The translations under genes were made by a program, and so were the position numbers. Below are positions 43,741 to 56,300 of a stretch of 64,000 nt of DNA, piece by piece (positions within the stretch are counted from its first letter, which is position 1; each line of letters opens with the position of its first letter). This DNA comes from Asterias rubens (lineage: Eukaryota > Echinodermata > Asteroidea > Forcipulatida > Asteriidae): contig NC_047075.1 of the NCBI RefSeq assembly GCF_902459465.1, positions 14,439,119 to 14,503,118 on the forward strand, written 5' to 3'. Below the pieces are notes generated by a model. The model ran no database searches. It had not been told where the DNA came from and was given only the letters and a program-made list of their open reading frames with translations.

Positions 43741-45873
43741 TTGGGAAGGGAAGGGTCGTCCATCTTGACCAAATCAGATGTTAAGACGAAAGACACATTC
43801 AAAAAAGCAACCACATGTACACTATGTCTTAAGTCAAACCTTATTGGTCATACAGAGAGTGCATTGTGTTATTAGTAAACTTGAATACCCCCTGTATGGC
43901 GGTAAGCAACTCGTACGAGCATCATTGTGTGACGCGAAATTTTATTACCCTCTCTTTGGCGCTAAGCAAACGATTTTACGACTGCTTTTCTCACACGTCA
44001 TATTCATGCTCGCTGAAATGGACTCCTTGACATGACTTTGCTTTACTCGCTTTCACAAATAAAACATAACTTTATTCATGGGTTACACCTAAATTAATTA
44101 TGTAACTTGGCTTGCATCTTTTGTTGTTCGGTATAAAGTCCATCAAATAATATAAATGAAGACATGTGTAACTCCCGAAATAGCCCGTCCAAAATCTGCA
44201 TTGCCTTTTACTCTGAGGCGCGATGACGATCCCTACACGAGCGCCTTGCGCCTGCGCAGACAAATAATGCACCTGTCCAATTTAGTTGGTTGCGTTCATG
44301 TCTGACGGTTCACCACACGGTTAACCATAGCATTTTAACGGCTAACTTACCGGGAAATGTCTTTTTTCAACACGAAAATGCCATTACAGTCCACAAACAA
44401 CATTTCCTTATTTACTTTACTACAGTGAACCGTGTAAACTTGGTTCAAGTCTGCAATCGTTTCTTCCAGTCAACTTGATAGCAAATACAGTATTGCCCCA
44501 AGTAGCGCCCTATTGTTACCTTGTCCCATGACAGCTAACCTATTGCGGGCGTATTTCGTGTCTCATAGAGAGGAAAAACAGCCACCTCAGACTTGAAATC
44601 AAGTCTATGGACGCTGAGCATCACTGTGCTTGAATTTGTATGCGACTCCATGGTGTAATAACTAAGAGATACGCTTAACAAAGCATAGTTGAAGCTAAAA
44701 TGACTCCAGGATGGTGAAAGCAGAATTGTTTTCAATCTTATTTGTATCAGCTTACTCGCCATACAATTATTATTAATCGCTTATACCCATTCTTTCATTT
44801 TCCAAGTGCATTTGTTATACTACTATTTTACCATTTTCTTATTAATCCTGCCAACATAATACGGGCCTAATGCAGAGCTGCCAACTAGTACGGATTTTCC
44901 GTATTTCATACGGAAATCAAACAGGAATACGGATGTACGAATATGCATTTCAAAATACGTTTTTGGGGAAATCCGATCATACTTTGTTTTCTTTAAAATT
45001 TACGGAGAACCTATACACTGGCCTGCTATGCTGTGCATTTTTTTCAGATGCCCTCCATAAATTGTAATGCTGCGCGCGCTGAGTGTAAACCCTGAATTAC
45101 TTTGCGCGACGCGCGCTAATGGTCCCCCGTAAAAACCGGGCGCTACACGCTGGCCATGCTTTGACCGTATGACGTGCGGTGCGTGCACATGCAATTGGAT
45201 ACGGGGTTACAATCGACACTCGTTTACTTATGTATTGTGAGCTTTAAATCGATTACGGCTACAATAATTTAAATCATGAAATTAATATTTACGCACAGAT
45301 ATTGTGTTTTTCTCACAGGCATTTGTTGCAAATTTTATTCGATGACACTTTCGTTAAAATGAGACCTCAGAGAATTATCGCCAGGAAGGGCATTATATTT
45401 ATTGTTGAATTTCAACAGCTTACCCAGATCTAATTTTTTTAAAGGCCGAAACAATTACAAGAACTCCGGAATTAATACAATACTGTTTCCCAATTTTTAA
45501 TTAAATAGTCAGGAGAGCAGCTTTACGCAAATATAAATAAATAAATAAATTATTAATTCTAAGGACGTATTGAAAAAGTCAAAGAAAATTATAACATTGA
45601 ATGCACACTTTGAAATTACAAAATCCCCAATTTTGGAAGAAAAAACACACCCACCAAATAAAAGCAACATCACGTAACCACCTAAAAAACGACAGCCTGC
45701 CAACAATATTATTTCCCGCCTTCTCCGAGTTCCCATGTGCGTGATTCCATTTTTTCCCTGGATCCAGATTTTTATTGTACGGAATCCAGTCAACATGCAG
45801 GGAACCAGCGACGCACATGTGGCATTTCTCACTTTACAATCTGTGCAACAGAGATGGAGCCGAGAAAGGCCGT

Positions 45874-45990
45874 GTCCGAAACGACGACTTCGGCTACAGC
45901 TACGTCTAGATCAGCGCGTCTACCAGTGTTGAAGAATAGGCAGGCGCGCGCGATCTAGCCGTAGCTGTAGCCGAAGTCGCCGTTTCGAAC
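45874..45990. repeat. Inverted repeat (short MITE-like hairpin) inside the hAT element
   Basis: GTCCGAAACGACGACTTCGG with its CTACAGCTACG extension is matched by the inverted block ending GCCGTTTCGAAC. The arms are about 45 bp around a GC-rich centre with (GC)n. It lies in the 5' leader of the hAT transposase. Confidence 0.75.
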
Positions 45991-46260
45991 TGCACCACGC
46001 CAGCTGGTAGCATGCCTAGTCTGGTTCTCTGACAACAGATCATTGATCTCCATTAAACTGACGAATCTTCGATAGTCTAGTCGGAGATTTTCGGGTCTGG
46101 GAACTAGACTAGTATCATGCTACATGCTCTGTGCACGTCGACCACATGCACACTAGCGGTTTCTGTAGGACAAGTTAGTACATACGAAAATACCACGATT
46201 GATTGAGCACTAAAATGGCTTCATTATCATCAACGTGCCAGGAAGAGTGCCAGGAAGCAA

Positions 46261-49050
46261 ATGTTCAAAAAGGAATATTCTAAGAAGTGGTCATGCATTT
46301 CATCCTCCAGACAGGACGAGTACAGCGCGAGGTGTACACTTTGTTCATCTGACTTTTCCATTAGCCACGGAGGTGCGAATGACATTCAAATCCACGTGAA
46401 ATCGAAGAAACACCAGTCTGCCGTAAGATCGTCAAAAAGTACTGGTAACATCGCCGAGTTCTTGCAGCCGAAAGACTTTTCAGTCATCAGAGCAGAGACT
46501 CTAATGACACAATTTTTAATAGAGCATAATCTGCCTTTTTCTGCTGCTGATCACTTGACTGACCTTGTGAAAGTGATGTTTCCAGACAGTTCTATAGCAT
46601 CAAAGTTTGCTTCACGTCGGACTAAGACAACCGCCATTGCTAGAACTTTGGGCCAAGAAGCTAAAGGTGAGTTTAATATCAAAATATTATTGAGAGTATG
46701 AATCTATCTAACTTAGTGTTGACCTTTACGCATATTTGCTGGTTTTTTGTGGGTTTTTTTTTATATTTTTTTTTTTATAGGTCCTATTTTTTAAAATTGT
46801 CAACGTAGGTGGCATGTCGGGTATATGACCCATGTCATTTTTTTTCTCGAAACCAAAGTATACATGGTATAACCCCCCCCCCCCCGACATTTTATTTGGG
46901 AATTTATTTATTTATTTATAGATTTGTTTTTCTTTATTTGGGGGGGGGGGTCTAGGGATATTCTATGCTGCCTCCATGGTGCAACATACATTTAAGCACT
47001 GCTTTATTATGTTTTATCATTCTGTCAACAGCAGACATCCTGAGGAAAATACGCCAAGGGCCATTCTCCATGTCAACAGATGGCAGTTCTGATCGAGGTG
47101 CAGACAATCAGCTATATCCCATCGTTGTGCGTTACTATGATTCTGATGTATACAGAGTTGTGAGTTGCCTTCTTGAAATAGCTACAACAAAGGAAAGGTC
47201 AACTGGGAAGAACATCTTCCTACTGTTAGACAGTGTTTTGAAGGAGAACAATATCCCATGGCAGAATGTCATTTCCTTTTCAGCAGACAATGCAGCAGTG
47301 ATGATAGGAGCAGTTAGTGGGGTGTCTTCCTTTGTGAAAAAAGAAAACCCAAGTGCCTTTATTCTTGGATGTCCTTGTCACCTCCTCCATCTCGCTGCAG
47401 AGAAAGGAGCTACCCAATTGCCATTCAAGCCTGTGGATCTTTTGATACCAATCTTCTATTACTTGGAGAAGTCCAGCAAGCGGCACAAAGCGTTTAAGGA
47501 AGTTCAAACCATTTGTAGTGTGGAGAATCATGCAATCCTGAAACATGTGTGTACGTTGGTTGTCGCTAGAGAGAGCTCTGGACAGATTGATTGAACAGTG
47601 GGTACCACTGGAAAAATATTTTCAGCAAGAAGCTCAGTCTGTCGGAGGAAAACGAAGGATGGAAGAGAGTGCCAAATTGCCAAAGAGACAGAAGGTTTAT
47701 AGTAGCACTGCAACACACCAAGGCCCAGCAGTCACTGCTCACATATCTTCTACAAAGACCATTCCACCCTCTGCTGACAGTGGACAGGGCAAAACAAAAA
47801 AAAACTCTTCACATTCACAGACCTGTAGCACAGCTAGTGCTGCACCAAGACTGTTAATTGCAAGTTCAAAGACAAGTGTTAGAGGTCAAGTGGCACACAA
47901 GGCTGTGAAAACTGCTGCATCTACAGGATCATCAAAGAGCTCTGGAGGAACATTGGCTGTTAAGAAGACTACACCAGGTCTGCTCAGTAGAAAGACGGTC
48001 ACTTCACTCTCTATGACAGAAGGCACCACTTCAAAGAAGTCACACAAATCATCAGAAGCTAAACATGTTAGTACATGTACTTCCAAGTCAGTGCAGAGAA
48101 ACAGTGGTACAGCAGGCAGTTCAGCAAGTGCATCTTTGAGTAAAGCTGCTGGAATTCATGCCAAACTCAATAACGATTACAATAAGCTGTACTGTATCTT
48201 TCTCCTGCAAACAATTCCTCTGTTCAACAAACTGAACTTGGAGCTTCAAGAAGACGCACCTAAAGTACACCTCCTTCATGAGAAGTTGCAATACTTCCTA
48301 CGTGACATCTTGCTTCGCTTTGTCAAACCAGCAGTGATTGTTAGTACTTCATCACTCAAGTTATGTGACTACAAGGAGAGATGCAATCAAAAAGCAGATG
48401 AAGATATCATTGTTGGGAAGAATGTAAGGGACTTTCTTGCAGCAGCACAGTTCTCATCCAAGGAAAGGGATGAATTCCACACATCTGTGAGAGAGTATTA
48501 TGTTGCTGTCTGTAACTATGTAATCAGTAAGTTTCCCCTGGATGATGAAGTGCTTCTGCATGCAAGAGTTGCTAATCCAAATAACAGAATGGAAGTTACA
48601 TATTCATCACTCTCCTTTTTTGTTAAGAGATTCAAGTTCATGGAAGAAGCACTGGATGAACTTGAAGTGGAGTTTGCACAGTTTCAGATTGATAAACTTG
48701 AAAATGTGTCTCTAGATAAAAGATCAGATGAAGCATGGGTGGATATCGCTGGTATAAGAGACAAGTCAACTGGCCAGCTCAAGTATGTCCATCTCCCAAA
48801 GGTCATGCTGGCAATAACTCTCATTGCCCCACAGCAATGCAGATGATGAGAGGATTTTCAGTCTGGTGAGAATTTCGTCCAAGCCTCAGTACTCAGACAC
48901 TCTCAGACTTCCTTACGCAGAAAATACAAAGTCAGTCCAAAAAGATATTGTGCCACCAGATGCAGTTCCCCGACAATCTCCTTCAAAACTGCAAAAAGGC
49001 AGCTGCAGTCTACAACAGGCAGTAAATCTTGTAGGTTTGAATTGTGAGGC
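46261..49050 (+). pseudogene. hAT-family transposase, two exons, two or more frameshifts
   Basis: Exon 1 (46261-46666) has a BED/TTF-like zinc region (CTLCSSDFSISHGG...H...KKH) and ends at a GTGAGT donor. Exon 2 starts 47032 and reads FSMSTDGSSDRGADNQ (first catalytic Asp region), SFSADNAAVM (second Asp) and CPCHLLHLAAEK. At about 47545 the frame shifts to CVRWLSLERALDRL (catalytic region CxRW). A long Ser/Thr/Lys-rich insert follows (about 47640-48160), unusual for the family. The C-terminal dimerisation region PHSNADDERIFSLVR lies in a third frame after a shift near 48820. The enzyme would cut and paste its own element; this copy cannot. Confidence 0.8.
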
Positions 49051-49429
49051 CATTAGCTGTGATTATACGATAAGAATAGCATGCGTAAAGGTAGCTAAAG
49101 TACCAAAGGGTAGTCAAATGGTGTCGCGCAGAAAAATACTTATTTCATTGGCAGAATACTGATTTTTAGGCTTCAGAATACTTATTTTTCTCAATTTAAG
49201 GTTGGCAGCTCTGCTAATGGTGCAACCCCCCCGTCCCCCCCCCCTTCTCAAAAGACAGTTAAAATACAAAAGTTGCCTGTTTGTGTACTTTTGTGTTAAC
49301 ACGCTGTACTCGGCAATAAATAATAATTTATGTTAATGCACAATACAGTTAGCCACCTTCCCCAACCCTACAAAACATCATTACTGATTTGCTAGTGATT
49401 TAGACTTTTTCCCGCAACCAAACATAATT

Positions 49430-49519
49430 GCAAATATCTTGAATGTGAATGTGAATGGGAAGTGCACAGGGAACTGTTGTATCAGGAAAGGGTGGCCCAA
49501 GCATTTTGGCCGGGATTGT
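49430..49519 (+). repeat. 90-bp dispersed repeat, copy 2
   Basis: See the copy at 43431. Here it runs directly into a tRNA-like segment, suggesting that the composite is a SINE-like unit. Confidence 0.75.
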
Positions 49520-49571
49520 AGATAGCTCAGTTGGTAGACCAGATGTCAGTGGTTCAAATCCAGCTCTACAA
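49516..49571 (+). repeat. tRNA-like sequence, shortened (SINE head or tRNA relic)
   Basis: A 7-bp acceptor pair (TTGTAGA/TCTACAA), an A-box-like TAGCTCAGTTGGTAGA and a B box GGTTCAAATCC are present, but the total is only 56 nt because the anticodon arm is mostly missing. It is not a functional tRNA. It could retain pol III promoter boxes. Confidence 0.65.
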
Positions 49572-49757
49572 TTTACAATTTACCCGGACAGTTTCCCTTG
49601 TGGTTTAGAACTTGAATTTTTGCTTTTATATTGAATTTAAGTTTGTTAAATTATTTGTAAAGAAAATAATGTAAACAAATGCAGGGACACTTTGTTTTCC
49701 AGTGTATGGTAATCGACCAATTCTGCAAGTATTGGTAGATTCCAATCATCCATATCG

Positions 49758-50017
49758 TTTATTAATTATTGCGAATCTAACTCGAACAATATTTTTATTG
49801 GGGTCACTCAAACTTCAGTAAAATGTAGTTGACAGAATTGAATGAATGAACTTTGAAATTCTACATCGTAACCATCATCAATATAATTTATTAATTATTG
49901 CGAATCTAACTCGAACAATATTTTTATTGGGGTCACTTAAACTTCATTAATATGTTGTTGACAGAATTGAATGAATGAACTTTGAAATTCTACATCGTAG
50001 CCATAATTTATTAATTA
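49758..50017 (+). repeat. 129-bp tandem repeat, two copies plus a displaced third
   Basis: Units start TTTATTAATTATTGCGAATC at 49758 and 49887 and include TTTTTATTGGGGTCACT. A third partial copy (50389-50460) has been pushed away by the MITE at 50018. Confidence 0.9.
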
Positions 50018-50388
50018 GGCCAAATAAAAAAAGTGTTCTGTTTCCGATTACATGCCATTTCTAAATAGGGTCGGTAGATTGGAACGTTGTTTTTTGCCCT
50101 TTTTTGTTTATTCGTACGTATGGCGTAAATTTCAAATTGCGCAAAAGTTTGACAAATTGTTTGCGCAATCAACAAAGTTTGTCAAACTTTTTGCTCAATC
50201 AACAGATTTGCGCAAGAAATTTGACAATTTTTTGCGCAATCTGAGAATTGCGCACCGTTGTGTACACACGATTTTTATATTTTTATAATTTAATTTTTAT
50301 TTATTTTTAAAAGCCCAAAAAAAACTTTAGGGTTGCAGCGTTACGTTAGGGTCGGCGGGAAACCGGAAACAGAACTTCTTGTTTTGCC
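50018..50388. mobile_element. 370-bp MITE-like insertion in the tandem repeat
   Basis: The left end GGCCAAATAAAAAAAGTG followed by TTCTGTTTCCG, and the right end CGGAAACAGAACTTC through TTTTGCC, are imperfect inverted repeats. The interior has repeats of TTGCGCAATC and TTTGACAA. The break in the third tandem unit marks the insertion point. Confidence 0.7.
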
Positions 50389-50876
50389 TTTATATTGCGA
50401 ATCTAACTCGAATAATATTTTTATTGGGGGTCACTTAAACTTCAGTTAAATGTTGTCATTGTAAAAGATGTGTCGCAAAATAAATGTGTTCATACATTAA
50501 TTGAGAAATGAGATTTCTTTGTTTTTGTTTTGTCAAACGACCTGGTATTAACTGTTAAAACAAACTTTTCAGCTTTTGCGTGATAGAATATTTTATTTAA
50601 ATTCTGTTAAACTCTTTTAATTTTGTTTACATGGGTTACTTATTAAACAGCTGCTAAAAAATAAGTTTAACAAGTTTAAAAATAAATACATATGTGTACC
50701 CTCAATTGTATCATACAATGATATCTATTGACACACAAGAGTCACGGACACATGAAATAGTTTTAGACACACAAGTTGTCATAGAAAGTAAAAATTTTGA
50801 TTCAACACACAGGTATATACTGTACATATTTTAACGACACACAAGTAAAAACCCACACAAACATATCCCAGTTAGT

Positions 50877-50897
50877 ATGTCTGTCTGTCTGTCTGTG
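50877..50897 (+). repeat. (TCTG)n microsatellite
   Basis: Four to five TCTG/GTCT units. Confidence 0.8.
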
Positions 50898-51654
50898 CTT
50901 ACAGGAGCTACATTGTGGGAATGCTTTTAAGTACAGACAGCACTTGTGGGATTTTTCATTCATTGTGGGGTTAACCCCATAGTGATCTTTCTGGCACATG
51001 CCAAAAATGGCATTATGGGCTGATTAAACACCGAGAACCTCAAAACGTTTTTTGTCCGGCTCCCAGACTCATTGAGCACAGAACGGTTGAGCCGTCACAG
51101 GGTTCCATGCGACACAGCACCCTCTCGTGATCACTCCAGCTGCAAGCTCCACTTGTTATGCCGCCATCTTGTTTTATCGTTTACAACACAAAAATGACAC
51201 ATTGGTGAGTTTGTTTTCTTTTGAAAAATACAATAAGCCTAACGTAACACACGTGGGTCTGTCCATGGTAAATGTTACAACTGCACAACATCAAAAATAG
51301 CTCTCATTTAAACTATGTTAAAGTTCTAGATATAACCTGTGATGATTCCAATGGTGGATGTGTGATTGTAGAGACATAATATACACAATAACAAAGAATT
51401 TTGAGTAATTTTTTTCAAATTATCATCAATTTTAAAAAAATGTCCTGCTTATTTTAGGGGGTCTTGGTGGGACATGCGTAAGCTGTGTGTACTGGTGTTT
51501 TTTAATTCATGTAATATGTTGACCTTATTGAACAGAACAAGATATTACCTTCATTATATGACAAGTATAAACCTTTCAGATAAGAAATCTGCCCAAAATG
51601 TTATTTTTTATATTTAAAAACATAAATTTGCCATATTGCCATAAATTTGGCAAT

Positions 51655-52390
51655 CACGTACGTCACGATGTCTGTCAACAAAGTGACGAACGTGAAACAT
51701 GCAATTTTTTTCATTTTATTAACATTAACGTTCAGAAGATATACATTGCTTGCCGAGAAAACTGTCAAGTTTTATTCTTCATGCAGCTTTATACCGGTTT
51801 TGATTTCGCTGGAAACAAAACCTGCGTCTTTTGAAAGGGGATGCAAAATTCAGTCCATTTTTGCTAACGTACGTCACATGTATTGATTTCCCACCAACTT
51901 CCAAAAACAATTAGGGACTGCATTTTTGCGAGCATGTACATTTGTAAAAGTTTATACACAAGCCGACTGCCAGTTTTGCATTGTTGTTTGAGCAGAGCCG
52001 GTGGAAGATCGTCAGTCTGGAACTCCAGGTAAGGTGACGAACAATATCCTAGATTTCCATGTAACGAACGTGACCGAATGTTCACAGCAAAATCAGGGTA
52101 TTTTATAGGTTTCGTTGAGATGTGTGCTGATTTAAAAAGAACAACGATCGCGTAAAATGAGACACATTATGTGCTGCATCACGACAGTCTCCAAAGCGTG
52201 TTCATGTATTCTTCGAGCCCGTACAGTGCTAATGCATGACAGACATTATGCTCATTCTGCCCAAATGTTCGTCGCTGGGACAGGCACCCAGATTTCTGTC
52301 TGCGTAACGTACTTCATGCATGACGAACGCATTGAAAAAATGTTCGTTATAGGACAGATCTTAGTTGTCGGTCTCAGTGACGTACATTTT
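51655..52390. repeat. Cluster of GTGACGAACGT / ACGTACGTCAC motifs
   Basis: Related motifs occur near 51657, 51682, 51868, 52033, 52062, 52263, 52305, 52320, 52340 and 52378, in both orientations. No tandem period was seen. No gene is supported here. Confidence 0.45.
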
Positions 52391-52399
52391 TTTCATTCG

Positions 52400-53322
52400 A
52401 AATAAAATAATATAGTATCTAATTTACCTGATTGATATATCCCTTTTTGTAAAAATGAGTGAAAAAGTGGTGGCGCCATACGGAAAGTTATCCAATATTT
52501 TTGCCCTTGCATGTAAATTCAACGATGTCCAAGTTCAACTCGAAAATCTCTTAAAATGACACAGAAAATAAGCCCCAAAAAGCAACCGTTCCGAAGTCTG
52601 TAAATTTCACGTAACACAAAAGCAGATTCTACGCCTGTAGTCGTTGTTACTTTCCGTGCGGCAACAAAATACAAGAAACATTGAACGCTAGAGGTCGTTT
52701 TGGAATAATGCAATACAGTGAGATTAAACGCCCTCTATTGGTAAAATCTACGCGAACCGGCAATAAACGCATTGAGACAAGACTCGACGTGTCACATGGG
52801 AATTTTAGCGGGTTTCCAGGCGGCGCAAATGCGAGGGCGTAGCGCAGCTCGTCGGCGCACATCGCTCAATCAACATCTGTTGTGCAATCTCAAGATTGAG
52901 CAGCGCAATTAACAGATTGCTAGCATTACGAACTCGCACGTGTAAATGCATGCTGCGACCTCCCAACACACGCTACACAAGTCGTCCGTCAGTCGGGCGC
53001 ATGCACACTTTCAGAGACTTTGTGGACGAAATTAATAAGTCAAACGATGTATTTTTTTTATGTAAACATAGAAAGTAATACTTCAACAATAATAATAACA
53101 GAACACTTTTTATATTTTGCTGACAATTTTTTATTCTAATCAATAATATGGTAACACATCCTAGGCCTTATTTAAATATGGGTCAGTCACAGAGGCTGTG
53201 TGTGTTGCTAGTCACTAAGTCGGAGTTTTCTACCTCCATGGTCAGAGTAACTACTATGACCCCTCAACCAACTGTTATTATTAATACAGGGTTACTGAAC
53301 TCACAACAATCATCAGGCTGAG
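52400..53322. other. Spacer before the RNase-H-like gene
   Basis: No gene supported. Some GC-rich patches (52690-52870), and a short palindromic block 'GCTCAATC...AAGATTGAGC' around 52863-52897. Confidence 0.3.
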
Positions 53323-56300
53323 ATGGCACATAAAAAGAAAAGTCTTATTGAACATTCTGAAAGAATGAGAAAATACAGACAGAAAAAAAAAATAATCCAG
53401 CTGAATATGCAACTTTCAGGAAGAATGAAGCTCAACGCCTTGTCAAATTTCGTAAACAAATGTCTCCGAAGAAGAGAGGTGAATACCAGGCAAAAACTAA
53501 TGAAAGAATGAGACAGTTAAGACTGCGAAAAAAACTTGCTGCTGCACAAGATGTTCCTCGAACACATGACACAAGAGCACAGAAGGCCGAAATTGTAAAA
53601 CAAAGAAAGTACTGGCGTGATACGAAGAGAGAGAGCAGACGCAAAATGACCAGTCAGAAGAAGAGAAGAATCAAAGAAAAAGATAGAGAGTCGAAGCAAC
53701 AGAAACGGAATGTCAGAAAAATTGAGTCATTGCAGGGAACAAAGGACAGACAAGATAATGGTTCTTGCTCTAACATGGCAAAGAGAAAAGCACTCTGGCG
53801 TGCAAAAGTGAAAATCCCTAAATCAGCTGAAAAGTTTGCTGTTGTTATTGAAGGGCTAGTAAAAAGTGCCAGCCCCCGAAAACAAATACAGCTGAGGAAA
53901 CGGGGCATTGATACACGTATGTCGAACAGATTGCAGGAGGCAATGGGGAGTGTTAAGAGCACATTAACTTCACTTGGGAAGAGGAGACAACTAACATTTG
54001 TCCATAATTTGGCTTTGGAAATGAGGAATGCCAAATATGGACTGAAGTCAAAGGTCTCAAAATGCCTGGGTGTCAAGAAGCAACATTTCAGCAGAATCCC
54101 CAAGGGAGAAGCAGAACCTAGAGCTGTTCGTTCAGATGCACTTAGTCCCAAGCACATAGAAGCGGTTCAAAACCATTTTCAAAGGTGTGACGTCTCAACT
54201 GAGCTACCAAACAAAAAAGAATGTAAAAGGTAACACCCCTGCCTGCACGGGTTCTGCAGAGAAACATTGATGCGACATATGAAAGCTTCAAGAATCTCAA
54301 TCCAGAGATTGTCCTGTCAAGATCCAAATTTGCCGAGCTGCGCCCAAGGAGCATTCTTACACAGAAAAGTGCAAAATGGATCCAATGCCTCTGTGAATAC
54401 TGCACAAGTACAGATCTCAAACTGAAAGTGGTTAACAACATCACAACAGCATGCTCGCAATCCTGTAGAATTAAATACAAATATCATGCAGCTGAATTAA
54501 CCATGTGCTCGGATTTCTTTGCGATTGACACGGGTGACAGATTTCACAAGCTTGAATGCATTGACAGGACATGTTCTAGTTGTGGAATACACAAAGTAGC
54601 CTTATTCCTGGAGCTAACACTTCAGAATACTAGTGAGCACAGCCAAGTGACCTGGCAGAAGTGGGGTAAATCTGAATACCAAGGAAAACCGAAAAAAACA
54701 TTGCTCAAAGTTCAAGGATCCCTGCAGAATTTGCTTGAGGAATTGACCGCAGAACTTGAAAGCTTCCCTGCACATCTTTTTGTTGCAAAGTGGCAACAAG
54801 TTCAGTTCACCAGATTGATCAAGAGCCCTCCAGAGAGATCAGTGATCCTTGTCATGGATTTCTCAGAAAATTACACATGTCTTGCTCAACAAGAAGTTCA
54901 GAGTGCGCATTGGTCTCAGAATCAGCTCACTCTTCACCCAATGGTGGCATTTTACAGATGCGATAACTGTAAAGATAACCCTATCGTCCGGGAGGCCATC
55001 CACATAATCTCCAACGACCTGCATCATGATTGCTCATGCTGTTAATGTGTTCACCAATGCAGCTACTAAACACTTGGTAGATAATCGTGGTCTGGATGTT
55101 GCACGAGAGATCCAGTGGACTGACGGATGTTCCAGTCAGTACAAGTCAAGGACTCCCCTCATGGACATAGCCAACGCCGGGTCAGACTTTGATGTTGAAT
55201 CAGTGGAGAGGAATTACTTTGGTTCCAGGCATGGAAAAAATCCGTGGTACGGGGAAGGGGGTGTGGTTAAAAGTGCAATCACCAGAGCTGTTAAGGCAGA
55301 GGAAGGATGCATCATTTAGGATGCTGCCTCCTGTTACGCGAGTTTTGCCGTCAAAGACTCACAAAAGCAAGCACATGCATGGATATCGAAGGAAATTTCA
55401 CTTGTAGTCACTCAAGAAGAGCATTCTTGTTTTTGGATAAATCCTAAAATCAAGATGCTGAAAGGACCAGGCGACATCAAACGTGGTATGTTAACAATCG
55501 CTAAAGAACAAAAAAATGCATTTTTAAGTGAGAAAAAAATTACTCAAACCCACAAATTCCTTCTTACGAGTACAGACATGTATCTTAACCACCCAACCCC
55601 AAGGTTGCCTTGGTGGGCTGGCTGATTCGAATCCAAAATTCATCATGACAGGTAAAACATACTTACCTCATTGGTGTGAGTATCTTCAGCTGGATGTCAC
55701 ATTATTGTTAATTCCTTGTTACAAAAGCAAAAATTCCACTTCATACTTAACTAATTTTTTTAACCTGTAATCAAACAAATTCTTTGTTTTTCAATCACAG
55801 CTAAAAAGCTTGACAAAAATGCTAAAAAGCTCAACAAAAAGGCTAAAAAGCTCAACAAAAACGCTAAAAAGCTCAACTCAAACGTCGCCAGAGATTGCCA
55901 TACCAATGCAGAGCAAACAGGTAAGTTCAGTTGTCTAGGGTGAATAATTACATCCTTTTTCCCTGTTTTCTTTGGGGATTTGTTCGAAAATACAAATGGT
56001 CATGTATTTCCTTTGTGGACCTTAATCAAGCCAGGTAGATGAAAGGCTGAAGATGGAACAATTGCTATAGTTGGCAGAAATCCCTGTTACGTATGCAATT
56101 TGTTTTGACAGATTTTGAGGACCAGATGAACAGTACCGAGTCATTTGAAGCATTCCAACTTATTGCAGCTCAGGTTCTGCAAAGCATTGAAGAGGGTCTT
56201 ACTGGTATGTGTTGTTCATCATCAATTTTTCTTCAGTCTGCAAAAGTTTTTTTTTTCTAGTTTGAACTAGATGTTAGTACAGTAAACTTCCCTTGGGAGA

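Larger units (their letters stand above)
44873..49213 (+). mobile_element. hAT-like DNA transposon, 6-bp TSD
   Basis: Ends are CAGAGCTGCCAAC and GTTGGCAGCTCTG, a perfect 13-bp TIR. CTAATG flanks both sides (44867-44872; 49214-49219). A single transposase gene lies inside, in the plus direction. 6-bp duplications are known for a minority of hAT families (the usual is 8 bp). At 4.3 kb the element is full length, but its gene is broken. Confidence 0.8.

Noticed and set aside
46965..47031. Treating the ORF start at 46965 as the start of a separate gene
   Set aside because: The segment before 47032 is intron; the real exon starts after TCAACAG and joins exon 1 in phase.
49516..49571. Functional tRNA gene
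   Set aside because: Only 56 nt, anticodon arm missing, so it cannot make a normal tRNA.
52647..52862. 71-residue minus-strand ORF in a GC-rich patch
   Set aside because: No motif, no splice context, no neighbour supporting it.
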